Source: JACKDW01 sp964621785
Lineage (GTDB): Bacteria > Myxococcota_A > Polyangia > Nannocystales > Nannocystaceae
DNA: 64,000 nt
Assembly (NCBI GenBank): GCA_964621785.1
Contig: CAZUPD010000029.1
Span: forward strand, 1 to 64,000
Direction of reading: 5' to 3'
Positions 38,097 to 46,725 of the stretch are shown in pieces. The position numbers and the translations under genes were made by a program. The stretch's first letter is position 1. Each line of letters starts with the position of its first letter. The notes under the pieces are model-generated. The model did not search any database. It was not told where the DNA came from and worked only from the letters and a program-made list of their open reading frames with translations.

Positions 38097-38264
38097 ATGG
38101 CAGCCTGGATATTGATGTTGAGCACCTTGTTGCACGGAGCCGATCCCAGCGCGGTGATCGTGGCCGAGACCAGTGTCACAGCGGATTCAAGCCCGCGCTA
38201 CGCCGGGATCGAGCAGATGTTCGCCAAATTCTCCGCCGAACAGACGCACGCTCAAAACCTGTAG
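38097..38264 (+). CDS. Small hypothetical protein (55 aa)
   Basis: ATG 38097 to TAG 38264, 55 residues: a hydrophobic start (MAAWILMLSTLLHGADPS) that could be a short membrane segment or signal, then SAVIVAETSVTADSS and a helical end. GAGGAG, a near-perfect ribosome site, stands 7 bases before the ATG. An inverted repeat AGGTAG/CTACCT (about 38050-38070) precedes it. The last 13 bases overlap the end of the convergent barrel gene. No family is recognised. Confidence 0.5.
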   Translation: MAAWILMLSTLLHGADPSAVIVAETSVTADSSPRYAGIEQMFAKFSAEQTHAQNL

Positions 38265-39019
38265 GCGACCCCAAACGAACCGACGAGGTAGGTCTGCAGG
38301 GCAGCCGCCGGCGTCGGGTATCGGATCGGTTGCTCGCCGAACAGAGGACCGGTGGCACGCGAGGCCCGCGGCGTCAACACGCCATACGAACGCAGCGAGA
38401 ACACAAACGCGATCCGCTGCAGGAGCACCTCTAAATTGAGCCCGACGCGGATGGTGCCCGACCCGTAAGTCTGCACTCCTTCGCCCTGTTGACTGACGTA
38501 GCCCACGCGGTTGTACAGCCCGCCGCCACCGGTATCGACTGCGAGGTGGGCGTAGCGCCCGCGGGCGACATAGAGGAGGACCCCGGCCTCGAACAGGATC
38601 AGGTCCTGAGACATTTGCAAGGTGGTGTCGCGGACACTGCGGTAGCGGACCGAGCCCGAGCGGATCCCGGTTTCGACACCGATCCAGGGGTTGGGCCGAA
38701 AGCGTGCCAACAGACCGGCGCCGCCTAGCGTGGTCGTCGCGCCCAAAAACCGCTGGTCCAGCGTCACCACCGAAGGCCGCAGCGAAGGAACCTGCATGGC
38801 AACCGCTTCGAGTCCGATCAGCACCCGCCGGGTGTGGGGGGTCCGAGGCGTGGGCCGAGGCTTCGGCACCGGTCTCAACCGCGAAGGGGGATCATCCTCC
38901 TCACCGGATCCAGGCAGGTCTTCGGTTGCCGCATCCGGAGACGCTGCGTGGACCGACGTGCAACATCCGGCCACTGCGAGGCAGGTCAAAAGTTGCAAGT
39001 GACGCGACACGAGGGACAT
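38252..39019 (-). CDS. Putative outer-membrane beta-barrel protein
   Basis: 255 residues. The N-terminus is a signal (HLQLLTCLAVAGCC), either lipidated at Cys 19 or cleaved after VHA. A Pro/Asp/Glu linker follows, then alternating strands (RRVLIGLEAVAMQVPSL, LGGAGLLARFRPNPWIGVETGIRSGSVRYRS, ILFEAGVLLYVARG, IRVGLNLEVLLQRIAFVFSLRSYG) ending in SFGVAYRF with the C-terminal Phe typical of BAM substrates. It is divergent from yicC (67 bases between starts). Family not recognised. Confidence 0.65.
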   Translation of the reverse strand: MSLVSRHLQLLTCLAVAGCCTSVHAASPDAATEDLPGSGEEDDPPSRLRPVPKPRPTPRTPHTRRVLIGLEAVAMQVPSLRPSVVTLDQRFLGATTTLGGAGLLARFRPNPWIGVETGIRSGSVRYRSVRDTTLQMSQDLILFEAGVLLYVARGRYAHLAVDTGGGGLYNRVGYVSQQGEGVQTYGSGTIRVGLNLEVLLQRIAFVFSLRSYGVLTPRASRATGPLFGEQPIRYPTPAAALQTYLVGSFGVAYRF

Positions 39020-39086
39020 GCGCGGCGCAAGAATAGGATCGGATGCGCCCTTGCGATAGCCCTGTGATCGGCGTTACCCAAAGGCG

Positions 39087-39980
39087 GTGCCACTGCGGAG
39101 TATGACGGGATACGGGTCGCGGACAGTTGCACTGACCGACGACCAAGCATCGCTCACCCTCGAGATCCGATCGGTCAACCTGCGGTTTTTGGACATCAAG
39201 ATCCGCCAGCCGTTTGGGATGATCGGCGAACGAAAGCTGCGCAAGTTGGTGTCGTCACAGCTCGGTCGTGGGCGTGTCGAGGTCCAGGTCACGGTCGTCC
39301 GCGACGAGGCTGCAGCCGACACCCAACAGCTGCGTGAGGCGCTTGATGCCGTGGCGTTGGCGACCACCGTCGCGGGCGAAAAAAACGTTGAACTTGCAAG
39401 TTTTAGTGCCCTCGAGTTGCTGCGGTTTGTCCACTCGCGTGCGGGTGGGGGCCGCACGGTCGAGGCGCCGCCCGACGAGTTGTGGTCGTGTGCCAAACAG
39501 GTTGTCGACGATTTGGTGGCCATGCGCACCGCCGAAGGAGATGCGTTGTGTCAGGTGTTGGCCACGCTCGCCGACGAACTCGAGCGCGAGGTCGCCGGGA
39601 TTGCCGAGACCCTCGCCGGTGAGCAGGAGCGGTTGATGACCCGGGCCCGCGAGCATCTCGCTGCTATTTTGGCGGACGCCGAGCCGGAGGCCGAACGCCT
39701 GCAAGAGCGCTTGATCGGCGAAGTCGGGGTCCTGATCCACAAAGGCGATATCGCCGAGGAACTCGCCCGGGTAGCGAGCCACCTGGGCCAGTGGCGCGAG
39801 GTATTGGCGGCCGAGGTCAAGCCGGGGCAGGGCAAGACCCTCGATTTTTTGTGTCAGGAGCTTTTTCGCGAAGTCACCACCATGGGCAGTAAGATCACCG
39901 CACACGATGGGGCACGCCGGGTGATCAACGCGAAAGGGATCGTCGAACGCATGCGGGAGCAGGTCCAAAATGTCGAATAG
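39087..39980 (+). CDS. yicC: YicC-family endoribonuclease
   Basis: 297 residues with the family start RSMTGYGSRTV, the conserved EIRSVNLRFLDIKIR, a helical middle and the DUF1732 end LDFLCQELFREVTTMGSKI, AHDGARRVINAKGIVERMREQVQNVE. E. coli YicC is a ribonuclease that cuts some small RNAs. GTG 39087 fits because family members carry four residues before MTGY. It overlaps gmk by 11 bases, the usual partner. Confidence 0.93.
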   Translation: MPLRSMTGYGSRTVALTDDQASLTLEIRSVNLRFLDIKIRQPFGMIGERKLRKLVSSQLGRGRVEVQVTVVRDEAAADTQQLREALDAVALATTVAGEKNVELASFSALELLRFVHSRAGGGRTVEAPPDELWSCAKQVVDDLVAMRTAEGDALCQVLATLADELEREVAGIAETLAGEQERLMTRAREHLAAILADAEPEAERLQERLIGEVGVLIHKGDIAEELARVASHLGQWREVLAAEVKPGQGKTLDFLCQELFREVTTMGSKITAHDGARRVINAKGIVERMREQVQNVE

Positions 39981-40617
39981 CCGCGGGGCACTTCTGGTCG
40001 TTTCTTCCCCCTCGGGCGCTGGCAAGACGACGCTTTGCAACCGCCTGCGCGAGGAGTTCCCGCAGCTCGGCTACAGCGTGTCGTACACCACGCGAAAGCC
40101 TCGCAAAGGTGAGCGCAACGGGGTCGACTATCACTTCGTCGACAAACCGACGTTTGCCGAAATGGTCGCCCGCGACGAGTTCGCTGAGTATGCCCTGGTC
40201 CACGGCAACAACTACGGGACCACCACCCAAACTGTGAGCGAAGCCCTGAGTCGAGGGCGCGACCTCCTGTTTGATATCGACTTCCAAGGAGGTCGCCAGC
40301 TCAAGCAAAAGTTCGCCGACGATATGGTGCTGATCTTTATCCTCCCGCCCTCGCTCGACGAGTTGGCAAAACGGCTGCGCGGCCGAGCTACGGATGCGCG
40401 TGAGGTCATCGAACGGCGACTGCGAGTGGCCCGCGAAGAGCTGCGACACTACGATGAGTACGACTTCGTGATCGTGAACGAAAACCTCAACCGGGCCTAT
40501 GACGCACTGCGTGCGATCTATGTCGCCAGCCTCTACCGCTGTCATCGCCAACACCGGACGGCGCAAGCGGTGTTGTCCGGCCAGCGCGTCCTCAACATCG
40601 AAGTGGGGGACGCATGA
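39970..40617 (+). CDS. gmk: Guanylate kinase
   Basis: Phosphorylates GMP to GDP. 215 residues: P-loop SSPSGAGKTTL, the GMP-binding YSVSYTTRKPRKGERNGVDYHFV, GNNYGTT, DIDFQGGRQL and IFILPPS. Its ATG lies inside the yicC end and its TGA overlaps the next ATG (ATGA), so yicC, gmk and the spoT-like gene should be one transcript. No rpoZ lies between gmk and the next gene. Confidence 0.96.
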   Translation: MSNSRGALLVVSSPSGAGKTTLCNRLREEFPQLGYSVSYTTRKPRKGERNGVDYHFVDKPTFAEMVARDEFAEYALVHGNNYGTTTQTVSEALSRGRDLLFDIDFQGGRQLKQKFADDMVLIFILPPSLDELAKRLRGRATDAREVIERRLRVAREELRHYDEYDFVIVNENLNRAYDALRAIYVASLYRCHRQHRTAQAVLSGQRVLNIEVGDA

Positions 40618-42944
40618 CACCGGACGCCTTTGTCGGGCGCCCGCGCGGCGACGGTCCGATGACGCCGGAGTCGTTGGTGCAGGACCTCCTGACCAGTCTC
40701 CGCGAGCGCACCGATCCGATCGACACGCAGGTGATCGAACGCGCCTTTGCCCTCGCCCAACACGCCCACACCGGGCAGATGCGCAAGAGCGGTGAGCCCT
40801 ACCTGATTCACCCAGTGCGCGTGGCCACCACGATTGCGGGGCTTGGTCTCGATGCCGAGAGCATCGCCTCGGGGCTGCTCCACGACTCGGTCGAGGATTC
40901 CGAGTTGACCGTGTTCGACCTGACCGAAGAAGTCGGTCGCGGGGTGGCCAACCTGGTCGACGGGGTCACCAAGTTGGGCAAGGTTCCGTACCTCTCGCGC
41001 CAAGAACAACAGGCCGAAAGCTTCCGCAAGATGCTGCTGGCGATGAGCGAGGATATCCGCGTACTGCTGGTCAAACTCGCCGATCGCCTCGACAACATGC
41101 GGACGCTCGAGCACATGCCGCGGGAAAAACAGGTTCGGATCGGCCGCGAGACCATGGAGATCTACGCACCGCTGGCCCACCGCCTCGGGATCCAAGCGAT
41201 CCGCTGCGAGCTCGAAGACCTGAGCTTTCGCTATCTCGAGCCGGCTGTGTACACCGAAGTTCGCGAGCGGCTCGATGCGCTGTTGGCCAGCGACCCCGAC
41301 TTTATCGACTACGGGTTGCAGGAGCTGCGGGATGCCTTTTTAAATCCGGGTCCGCTCGACGGCGGCGAACAGGTCGCGTGGGATCAAGAGATCCACGGGC
41401 CGGTGGTGTTTCGCGCCAGTGTTCGCACACCCCATCAAGTCCATCGAGCCAACCTCGGGACGATCGCCGACCTCGACCACGTCGACCTGGCCAACTACGA
41501 GATCATCACCCGCGACCGCGGGACTTGTTACTACTCGCTGGGGATCCTCCACGCCCACTTCAAACCGGTACCCGGACAATTTCGCGATCACATCGCCCTG
41601 CCGCGGCCCAACCACTACCGGGCGCTGCACACCTCGGTGATCAACTCGCGGGGGATACGGCGGCGGGTTTTGATCCGCTCCGAAGAGATGGACGACGTGG
41701 CCCAGCGCGGGGTCGTGGCGATGCTCAAGCACAAAGAGGGGTCCAAGCAGGCGCGTTGGAGCAACCTCGCATGGCTCAAGCAACTCATGGACTGGCAGGG
41801 CGAGGTCACCGATCCGCATGAGTTCATCGCCGCGGTCAAGGCCGACCTGTTCGCCGACGAAGTCTATGTGTTTACCCCGCAGGGCGATGCCCGGGTGTTT
41901 GCCAAGGGGGCCACGCCGATCGATTTTGCGTTCTCGATCCACACCGATGTCGGAACCCGCTGTTCAGCTGCCCGCGTCAATGGGCAACTGGTGCCGCTGC
42001 GCTATCAACTGCGCCAGGGCGACACCATCGAAATCATCACCAGCGCGACTGCCCGTCCGCGTCGGGAGTGGCTCAAGATGTGCAACTCGTCGCGGGCGCG
42101 GGCGCGGATCAAACAATTTCTGCGGTACGAAGAGCGCACGCGCCTCAAACAATTAGGTCGCACGCTGATCACCCGCGAACTCGAAGTCCGCGAGGTTGCA
42201 CTCGCCGATCTCGAACGCGTCGGGGTGGTTGACGATGTCGCCAAACAACTCGAGCTGCCCCGGGACTACCGCGGTCGCGACGGGCTTTACGAGGCGCTCG
42301 GTGCCGGCTTGGTCGACGTCGCAGATGTCTGCCTCACTCTCGCGCCGGAAGCCGAGATCTCGGCCGAAAAACCCCGGGATGGAAACCTCCTCAAACGCAT
42401 GTTCCGACGCATGTCCGGGCGTGGGACCAAACAGTCGCGCAAGGTTCGGCCGCTCCAGGGAAAGGGGGAGGCGACCGCTCCGGTGGTGATCGATGCCGCG
42501 GCCCTCGAAGGCGTGCGCTCACAAGCGCCGGTGATCCAACTCGCGACCTGTTGCTCACCCGTCCCCGGCGACAACCTGCTCGGCTACTTCATCCCGGGCA
42601 AGGGGATCATCGCCCATGTCGAGACCTGCCCGACGGCGGTCGAGCAGGTCGCCGATCGCATGTATCTGTCCTGGGCCCCTGGCCTCGAGCTCGAGCGGCC
42701 GGTGACGTTAGAGGTCAAAACCGGCAACACAGTGGGATTGTTGGCCGAGATGAGCAGGGTTTTTTCCCACCACAGCGTCAACATCAAGCAGGCCAACTGC
42801 CGCAGCTATGAAGGTGGGCAACGGGCCATCAACACGTTTCATGCGTCGGTCAGCACCCGCGCCCAACTCGATTCTCTGTGCGAAGCGCTGCAGGCAGTCG
42901 AGGGGGTACTCGCGGTCCGTCGGGTGTTTCGCAAGTTGTCGTGA
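40614..42944 (+). CDS. RelA/SpoT homologue, hydrolase-competent with degenerate synthetase
   Basis: 776 residues with the long RSH layout: HD hydrolase (about 25-180), synthetase-like region (about 230-350), TGS (about 415-475, DEVYVFTPQGDARVFAKGATPIDFAFSIH) and a C-terminal ACT domain (GLLAEMSRVFSHHSVNIKQANCRS). The hydrolase residues are present: RKSGEPYLIHP, LLHDSVED, KLADRLDNMRT. In the synthetase the RPKxxxSIxxKM region reads HGPVVFRASVRTPHQVHRA, and the catalytic EVQIRT reads RVLIRS, so (p)ppGpp synthesis is probably lost. It is therefore closest in role to a SpoT hydrolase. Coupled to gmk by a 4-base overlap. Confidence 0.88.
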   Translation: MTPDAFVGRPRGDGPMTPESLVQDLLTSLRERTDPIDTQVIERAFALAQHAHTGQMRKSGEPYLIHPVRVATTIAGLGLDAESIASGLLHDSVEDSELTVFDLTEEVGRGVANLVDGVTKLGKVPYLSRQEQQAESFRKMLLAMSEDIRVLLVKLADRLDNMRTLEHMPREKQVRIGRETMEIYAPLAHRLGIQAIRCELEDLSFRYLEPAVYTEVRERLDALLASDPDFIDYGLQELRDAFLNPGPLDGGEQVAWDQEIHGPVVFRASVRTPHQVHRANLGTIADLDHVDLANYEIITRDRGTCYYSLGILHAHFKPVPGQFRDHIALPRPNHYRALHTSVINSRGIRRRVLIRSEEMDDVAQRGVVAMLKHKEGSKQARWSNLAWLKQLMDWQGEVTDPHEFIAAVKADLFADEVYVFTPQGDARVFAKGATPIDFAFSIHTDVGTRCSAARVNGQLVPLRYQLRQGDTIEIITSATARPRREWLKMCNSSRARARIKQFLRYEERTRLKQLGRTLITRELEVREVALADLERVGVVDDVAKQLELPRDYRGRDGLYEALGAGLVDVADVCLTLAPEAEISAEKPRDGNLLKRMFRRMSGRGTKQSRKVRPLQGKGEATAPVVIDAAALEGVRSQAPVIQLATCCSPVPGDNLLGYFIPGKGIIAHVETCPTAVEQVADRMYLSWAPGLELERPVTLEVKTGNTVGLLAEMSRVFSHHSVNIKQANCRSYEGGQRAINTFHASVSTRAQLDSLCEALQAVEGVLAVRRVFRKLS

Positions 42945-43028
42945 GTCGGGCGAAGATCGCCCCGCAGTCCGAGGTGCGTTCAGAGGCCAAAACCAGAAAT
43001 TTTGGTGAGAAGTCCAGGGGAAGTGTCG

Positions 43029-43057
43029 TTGACAAGCCGCGATGAGCCCGCTAGACC
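43029..43057 (+). promoter_or_regulatory. Candidate sigma-70-type promoter
   Basis: TTGACA (43029-43034), a 17-base spacer and TAGACC (43052-43057), ending 22 bases before the ATG of the small basic protein. Just upstream is GGGCGA-AGA-TCGCCC, a small stem after the spoT-like stop, and the shared word gtgagaagtccagggg (43005-43020). Confidence 0.5.
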
Positions 43058-43079
43058 TCCCGTTCTCAGGCAGGTCAAG

Positions 43080-43250
43080 ATGGCTTCTTTCACCCAACAA
43101 ACCAAGCGCAAGCGCGCCCGTCGTCGCAAAAATGCAGGTCACGCCCGCAAAGTTAAGCAGGCCGCCCGCAGCACCGTTTCCTATGCCGAGTTGTTTGCCG
43201 AATGTGGTGAACCCGGCGAGCCGGCCCCCGTTAGCGAAGCAAAATCCTAA
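43080..43250 (+). CDS. Small basic protein (56 aa)
   Basis: Starts MASFTQQTKRKRARRRKNAG, with about 15 Lys/Arg in the first 30 residues, then SYAELFAECGEPGEPAPVSEAKS. The arginine/lysine front would bind nucleic acid or the ribosome; the acidic tail is short. Short proteins with this kind of start occur widely in deltaproteobacteria, so it is likely a real housekeeping gene. A -35/-10 pair lies upstream and a terminator follows. Confidence 0.75.
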   Translation: MASFTQQTKRKRARRRKNAGHARKVKQAARSTVSYAELFAECGEPGEPAPVSEAKS

Positions 43251-43275
43251 CCGGGTTATTTGGGCCGAGAAACCG

Positions 43276-43326
43276 CTGGGAGAGGCTGGCAGTCGATAAC
43301 AGCTGGCCTCTCCAGATTTATTTTTC
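43276..43326 (+). terminator. Intrinsic terminator after the small basic protein
   Basis: GAGAGGC pairs with GCCTCTC, with flanking CTGG/CCAG, around a loop of about 20 bases, followed by ATTTATTTTTC. Starts 25 bases after the stop codon. Confidence 0.8.
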
Positions 43327-43801
43327 GGCCAAGATTCCTCCTCGCTCCTTTGATGAGGTTGGCTCCTTAAGCTTTGGATTCGCAGATTGCGGCATTGTAG
43401 TTGCACGCAACTGTTGAGCTTCCATTCGTTCAGGTTTCGCAAACTGCGACCGTAAGTGCGCCTTTGAAAACGGCTGACTGTTTCGAGTCAGTGGGAACCA
43501 TCATTCTTGCGACTGTCGCGCGTGGCCGGCTTGCCAACGCACGCAACCATTGGACATCTGGACATCGCCTCCGACCAGAAGTGCGCCTTGTTCGCGCTGG
43601 CGCTACAAGATGGGCTTCATCGGTCCGTATGGACTGGTTGAGCCAGCCTGTGAGATCTGAATCGCAGGTTGGTGTGACCTCCGGCTGCGACCTTTGCCTG
43701 CACAAGCTCTTGGGTTGGAGGCCGTCGTCTGAAAACGGCGATCGCTTGATCAAGCAGGCGCAGGTGCGTAGTCTCGGAGCGCCCGTTTTGCCGGAGAACT
43801 C
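43327..43801. other. Intergenic region with dispersed words
   Basis: 475 bases with no supported gene. It holds one genome word (TGTAGTTGCA, 43396-43405), which overlaps the palindrome AGTTGC-AC-GCAACT, a reversed copy of the AATGGTT family (gcaaccattggac, 43543-43555) and the stretch ttcgcgctggcgctacaag (43591-43609). It probably contains the promoter of the pseudokinase at 43802. Confidence 0.5.
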
Positions 43802-46531
43802 ATGACCACAGATACGACCGCGGCTCCACAGCTCCCCTCGGGAACCGTCCTTGACGGCATGTACACAACTGGAGAATGTGTCCGATCGCGAGTCGGAGCA
43901 GCGACTTATGAGGCAAAAGGACCGGGGGGCGAGAAACTTGCGGTCACGGTGTACGCCGCTGACTGCTTTGTCACCCCAGTTGTGCGCGAGCGCAGCCTTC
44001 GCGAGATCCGCCAACTCGAAGCAGTCACCGATCCCCGAGTCATCAAGGTTGTCGATTCCGGGAAGCTCGACGACGGAGGGATCTACGAGGTCCACGAAGC
44101 ATTTGCCGGCAAGACACTCGCCGAGGTGAGCCGCGAGCGCGGACCGATGCCCTCAGATGAGGCCGAAAAACTCCTGCGCGAGATCATCGGTGCGCTCGAG
44201 GCTGGAAAAAAAGCCGGCGTCCTCCACCGCAACCTCGGCGCCGAGTCCGTTCTGGTCGACGCCAGCGGGATCAAACTCGGCGGATTTGCAGTCGGTGATC
44301 CGCGCGGAAATTCAGGGTCTGGCGCAGTCGACTGTGTCGCCCCGGAGCAGGTCGCCGGCAAAAACATCAACGAGCGTACACTCGTCTACAACCTCGCAGC
44401 TCTGACCTACCGCCTGCTCGCCGGCCAGACCCTGTTTCCCGGCGATGCTGCGACCCAGACCAAACACCACGTCGAGACCGAGCCCCCGACACAAGGTGTA
44501 CATGCATCATTGTTGCAAGCCCTGTCCAAGGTGCCAAAGTCGCGGCCAAAAAAACTGAAATTGTTCGCCAGTGACCTCGGGGAGATCGTCAAGTCGCAGC
44601 CGGCTGTACAAGAGCGCAGCGAAGTTCCGACAGACTCCGGCCAGGACGGCACCGGCAACAAACCGGCAGACGACAGTGGCGAGGCCGAGAGCGCGAGCGA
44701 AGCGTCCGAAACGCCGGCGAATGAAACTGTAGCTGCATCGAGTGCTGAAGTGGCAAATGAAACAAGTGTGGCTACACCGAGTGAAGTGACAAATGAAGAT
44801 GTGGCTACACCGAGTGAGGTGGCACAGAGTGAGGTGGCGAGTGAGCCGGAGCCTTCGCAACACGATTCCCTCACAGTGACCCTCAAACCCAAGGCCGAAC
44901 CCGAATCGGCCGCGGAGGACAAACCCGCTGGGGATGAACCCGCCGGGGATGAAACAATGGCTGAGCCGACAGAGAAGTCGATAGCCGACGCGGCTGACAA
45001 ATCCGCTGAATCGACCGAACAAGCCCCCGAAGCACAGTCTGAGCAACCGGCTGAGAAATCGGCCGAGGGCGCAGAGGAGAAACCGGCAACCGAATCGTCT
45101 GCGCAACCGGCCGAACCGACCGCATCGGCCGAGTCTGCGGAGCCGGCCAGCGTAGAAACGGAGGCTGCGAAACCATCTGCGGCGAAGCCCAAACCCGCAG
45201 ACGCGCCGTCGCAGACGCGGCGACCGAGCAAACCTGTCCCTAAGCTCACCCCCAAACTCGGAGCTCCAACCACCAAAACAACCAGCGGGGGCTTTTCCAA
45301 GTTCCGTCCCCCGTCGGCGGCCAAACTCGCGGTGCCCAAACTCGGAGGAGCACCGAAGATCGGCGGAGCACCGAAGATCGGAGGTGGTGCACCCAAACTC
45401 GGAGCACCGAAGATCGGAGGAGGAGCACCCAAGGCCGCGGCGACGATTGGCGCCCCGCCCAAAATCGGAGGTGCATCCAAGGTCGGGAGTGCGCCCAAAC
45501 TCACCGCGCCGACGCTCGGAGCTCCGAGCATCATCGGTGGCGGGTCGACGACAACATCCGGTTTGTTCGCCGCGCCGCCCGGACCGATGCCGAGCAAGTC
45601 TGGCGGGTTCAAAGCCCCATCGATCGGAGCACCCAAAATCGCCCCGCCGACAGCCACCGCTCCGGCCAAGTCCGACTCCGATGCGCCAAAACCTCGCACC
45701 CGTGGCTGGACCATGTTCATGGAGGCGACCGAGGATGAGGACGATGCGGCGGCCGCATCCGGTGCAGGTACAAGTTTAGCTGGCTCCGCTGCTCCAGTCG
45801 TGCCCGAAGTCGGTGAGTCCAAACCGACCACCCGCGGGTGGACGATGATCATGGATGACCCCGACGAGGAGGACGTCGCCCCAATCGCTCCGGTCGCAGC
45901 AGCGCCTGAGAGCCCGACCACGCGTGGCTGGACCCTGCTCGAAGAACTCGACGACGAGATTCCTGAACCGGCACCGCGCAAGCCCGTGACAACCCCGCCT
46001 CCGGGTGCAGCACCGACAGCCGCCCCGACCTCCCGCGGGTGGACCATGTTCATGGAGGCCGAGCTAGAGGCATCCGAGGATGTCCCCGCCGAGGTCGACG
46101 AAGAGCCCGACTTCTACGACGGCCCGATCATGACCGACACCGGCACGGTCGTCTCGATGGCTCCGACCGCTGACAATCCAAATGTCGGAGGATGGGGGCG
46201 TGGCAGCCGGGGAGACGGCGAGCACATAGCCTCGTTCGCAGCTCGACTCCGCGGAGAGTCTGGGCCACAGGCAACCGCACCTCCGCCAGCGGTGGAGAGC
46301 CATGAGCAGGTCGAGCAAGCACCCGTGGCGGTTGCCCGTGAGCCCGAAATCCCGACCGAGCCCGAGATCCCGAGTGACTCGGCGATCCCGAGTGAGCTCG
46401 AGATTCCCAAACCCGGTGTCAAAGCTCCGGTGTCCAACGAGCCGCAGCCGACGTCCAACGGACCCGCAGTTGCGATCCTCTTGCTGCTGGCCGTCGCCGC
46501 AGTGCTCGTCTACATCCTGTACAGCGGTTAG
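43802..46531 (+). CDS. Large membrane-anchored pseudokinase with RGWTMFME repeats
   Basis: 909 residues. The first 260 are kinase-like: HRDxxxxN is HRNLGAESVL, DFG is replaced (KLGGFAVG), and the lysine of VAIK is absent (LAVTVYAAD), so it should not phosphorylate. Then come an Ala/Glu/Ser/Thr region (about 280-480), a run of PKIGGAPK-type repeats (about 514-575), and four copies of a [ST]RGWTMFME-like motif at about 633, 676, 705 and 744, each followed by an acidic run. One membrane segment (VAILLLLAVAAVLVYILYS) ends the chain, so nearly all of it is cytoplasmic. The start is ATG 43802. No known function; it looks like a scaffold. Confidence 0.75.
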   Translation: MTTDTTAAPQLPSGTVLDGMYTTGECVRSRVGAATYEAKGPGGEKLAVTVYAADCFVTPVVRERSLREIRQLEAVTDPRVIKVVDSGKLDDGGIYEVHEAFAGKTLAEVSRERGPMPSDEAEKLLREIIGALEAGKKAGVLHRNLGAESVLVDASGIKLGGFAVGDPRGNSGSGAVDCVAPEQVAGKNINERTLVYNLAALTYRLLAGQTLFPGDAATQTKHHVETEPPTQGVHASLLQALSKVPKSRPKKLKLFASDLGEIVKSQPAVQERSEVPTDSGQDGTGNKPADDSGEAESASEASETPANETVAASSAEVANETSVATPSEVTNEDVATPSEVAQSEVASEPEPSQHDSLTVTLKPKAEPESAAEDKPAGDEPAGDETMAEPTEKSIADAADKSAESTEQAPEAQSEQPAEKSAEGAEEKPATESSAQPAEPTASAESAEPASVETEAAKPSAAKPKPADAPSQTRRPSKPVPKLTPKLGAPTTKTTSGGFSKFRPPSAAKLAVPKLGGAPKIGGAPKIGGGAPKLGAPKIGGGAPKAAATIGAPPKIGGASKVGSAPKLTAPTLGAPSIIGGGSTTTSGLFAAPPGPMPSKSGGFKAPSIGAPKIAPPTATAPAKSDSDAPKPRTRGWTMFMEATEDEDDAAAASGAGTSLAGSAAPVVPEVGESKPTTRGWTMIMDDPDEEDVAPIAPVAAAPESPTTRGWTLLEELDDEIPEPAPRKPVTTPPPGAAPTAAPTSRGWTMFMEAELEASEDVPAEVDEEPDFYDGPIMTDTGTVVSMAPTADNPNVGGWGRGSRGDGEHIASFAARLRGESGPQATAPPPAVESHEQVEQAPVAVAREPEIPTEPEIPSDSAIPSELEIPKPGVKAPVSNEPQPTSNGPAVAILLLLAVAAVLVYILYSG

Positions 46532-46555
46532 CGCCCGATTCCGCATGTACACGCA

Positions 46556-46613
46556 CCGGAACCATTGAACATACAAGCAGGGATTGCCTGCAGCGATTGT
46601 TCAGTGGTTCCGG
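46556..46613. repeat. Inverted repeat containing the AATGGTT word
   Basis: Arms 46556-46570 and 46599-46613 are 15 bases long with a single G-T mismatch, and the loop holds a second stem GCAGG/CCTGC. Both arms contain the ATGGTTCCG-type word seen singly elsewhere. It lies between convergent genes and may act as a bidirectional terminator. Confidence 0.65.
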
Positions 46614-46699
46614 CTTGAGGTCAGCCTCGGGTGAACGTGGACCGCCGCTCGTCGTTCGGTCTCGGATGGAGACGATGTCGACGAATTGAATGTATCAGC

Positions 46700-46722
46700 A
46701 ATAAAATGTCCTAAAAGACATT
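46700..46722 (-). terminator. Intrinsic terminator of the 54-aa minus-strand gene
   Basis: On the minus strand AATGTC-TTTTAG-GACATT is followed by TTATTG, just 4 bases after the stop codon of the small acidic gene. Confidence 0.65.
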
Positions 46723-46725
46723 CAC

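Noticed and set aside
35804..38179. A 791-codon open frame on the minus strand
   Set aside because: It lies antisense to the solute-binding lipoprotein gene, which has a clear signal peptide and family motifs. GC-rich genes commonly leave long open antisense frames.
44407..46053. A 548-codon open frame on the minus strand
   Set aside because: Its translation is a low-complexity Ala/Gly/Ser/Val mirror of the pseudokinase tail repeats on the plus strand.
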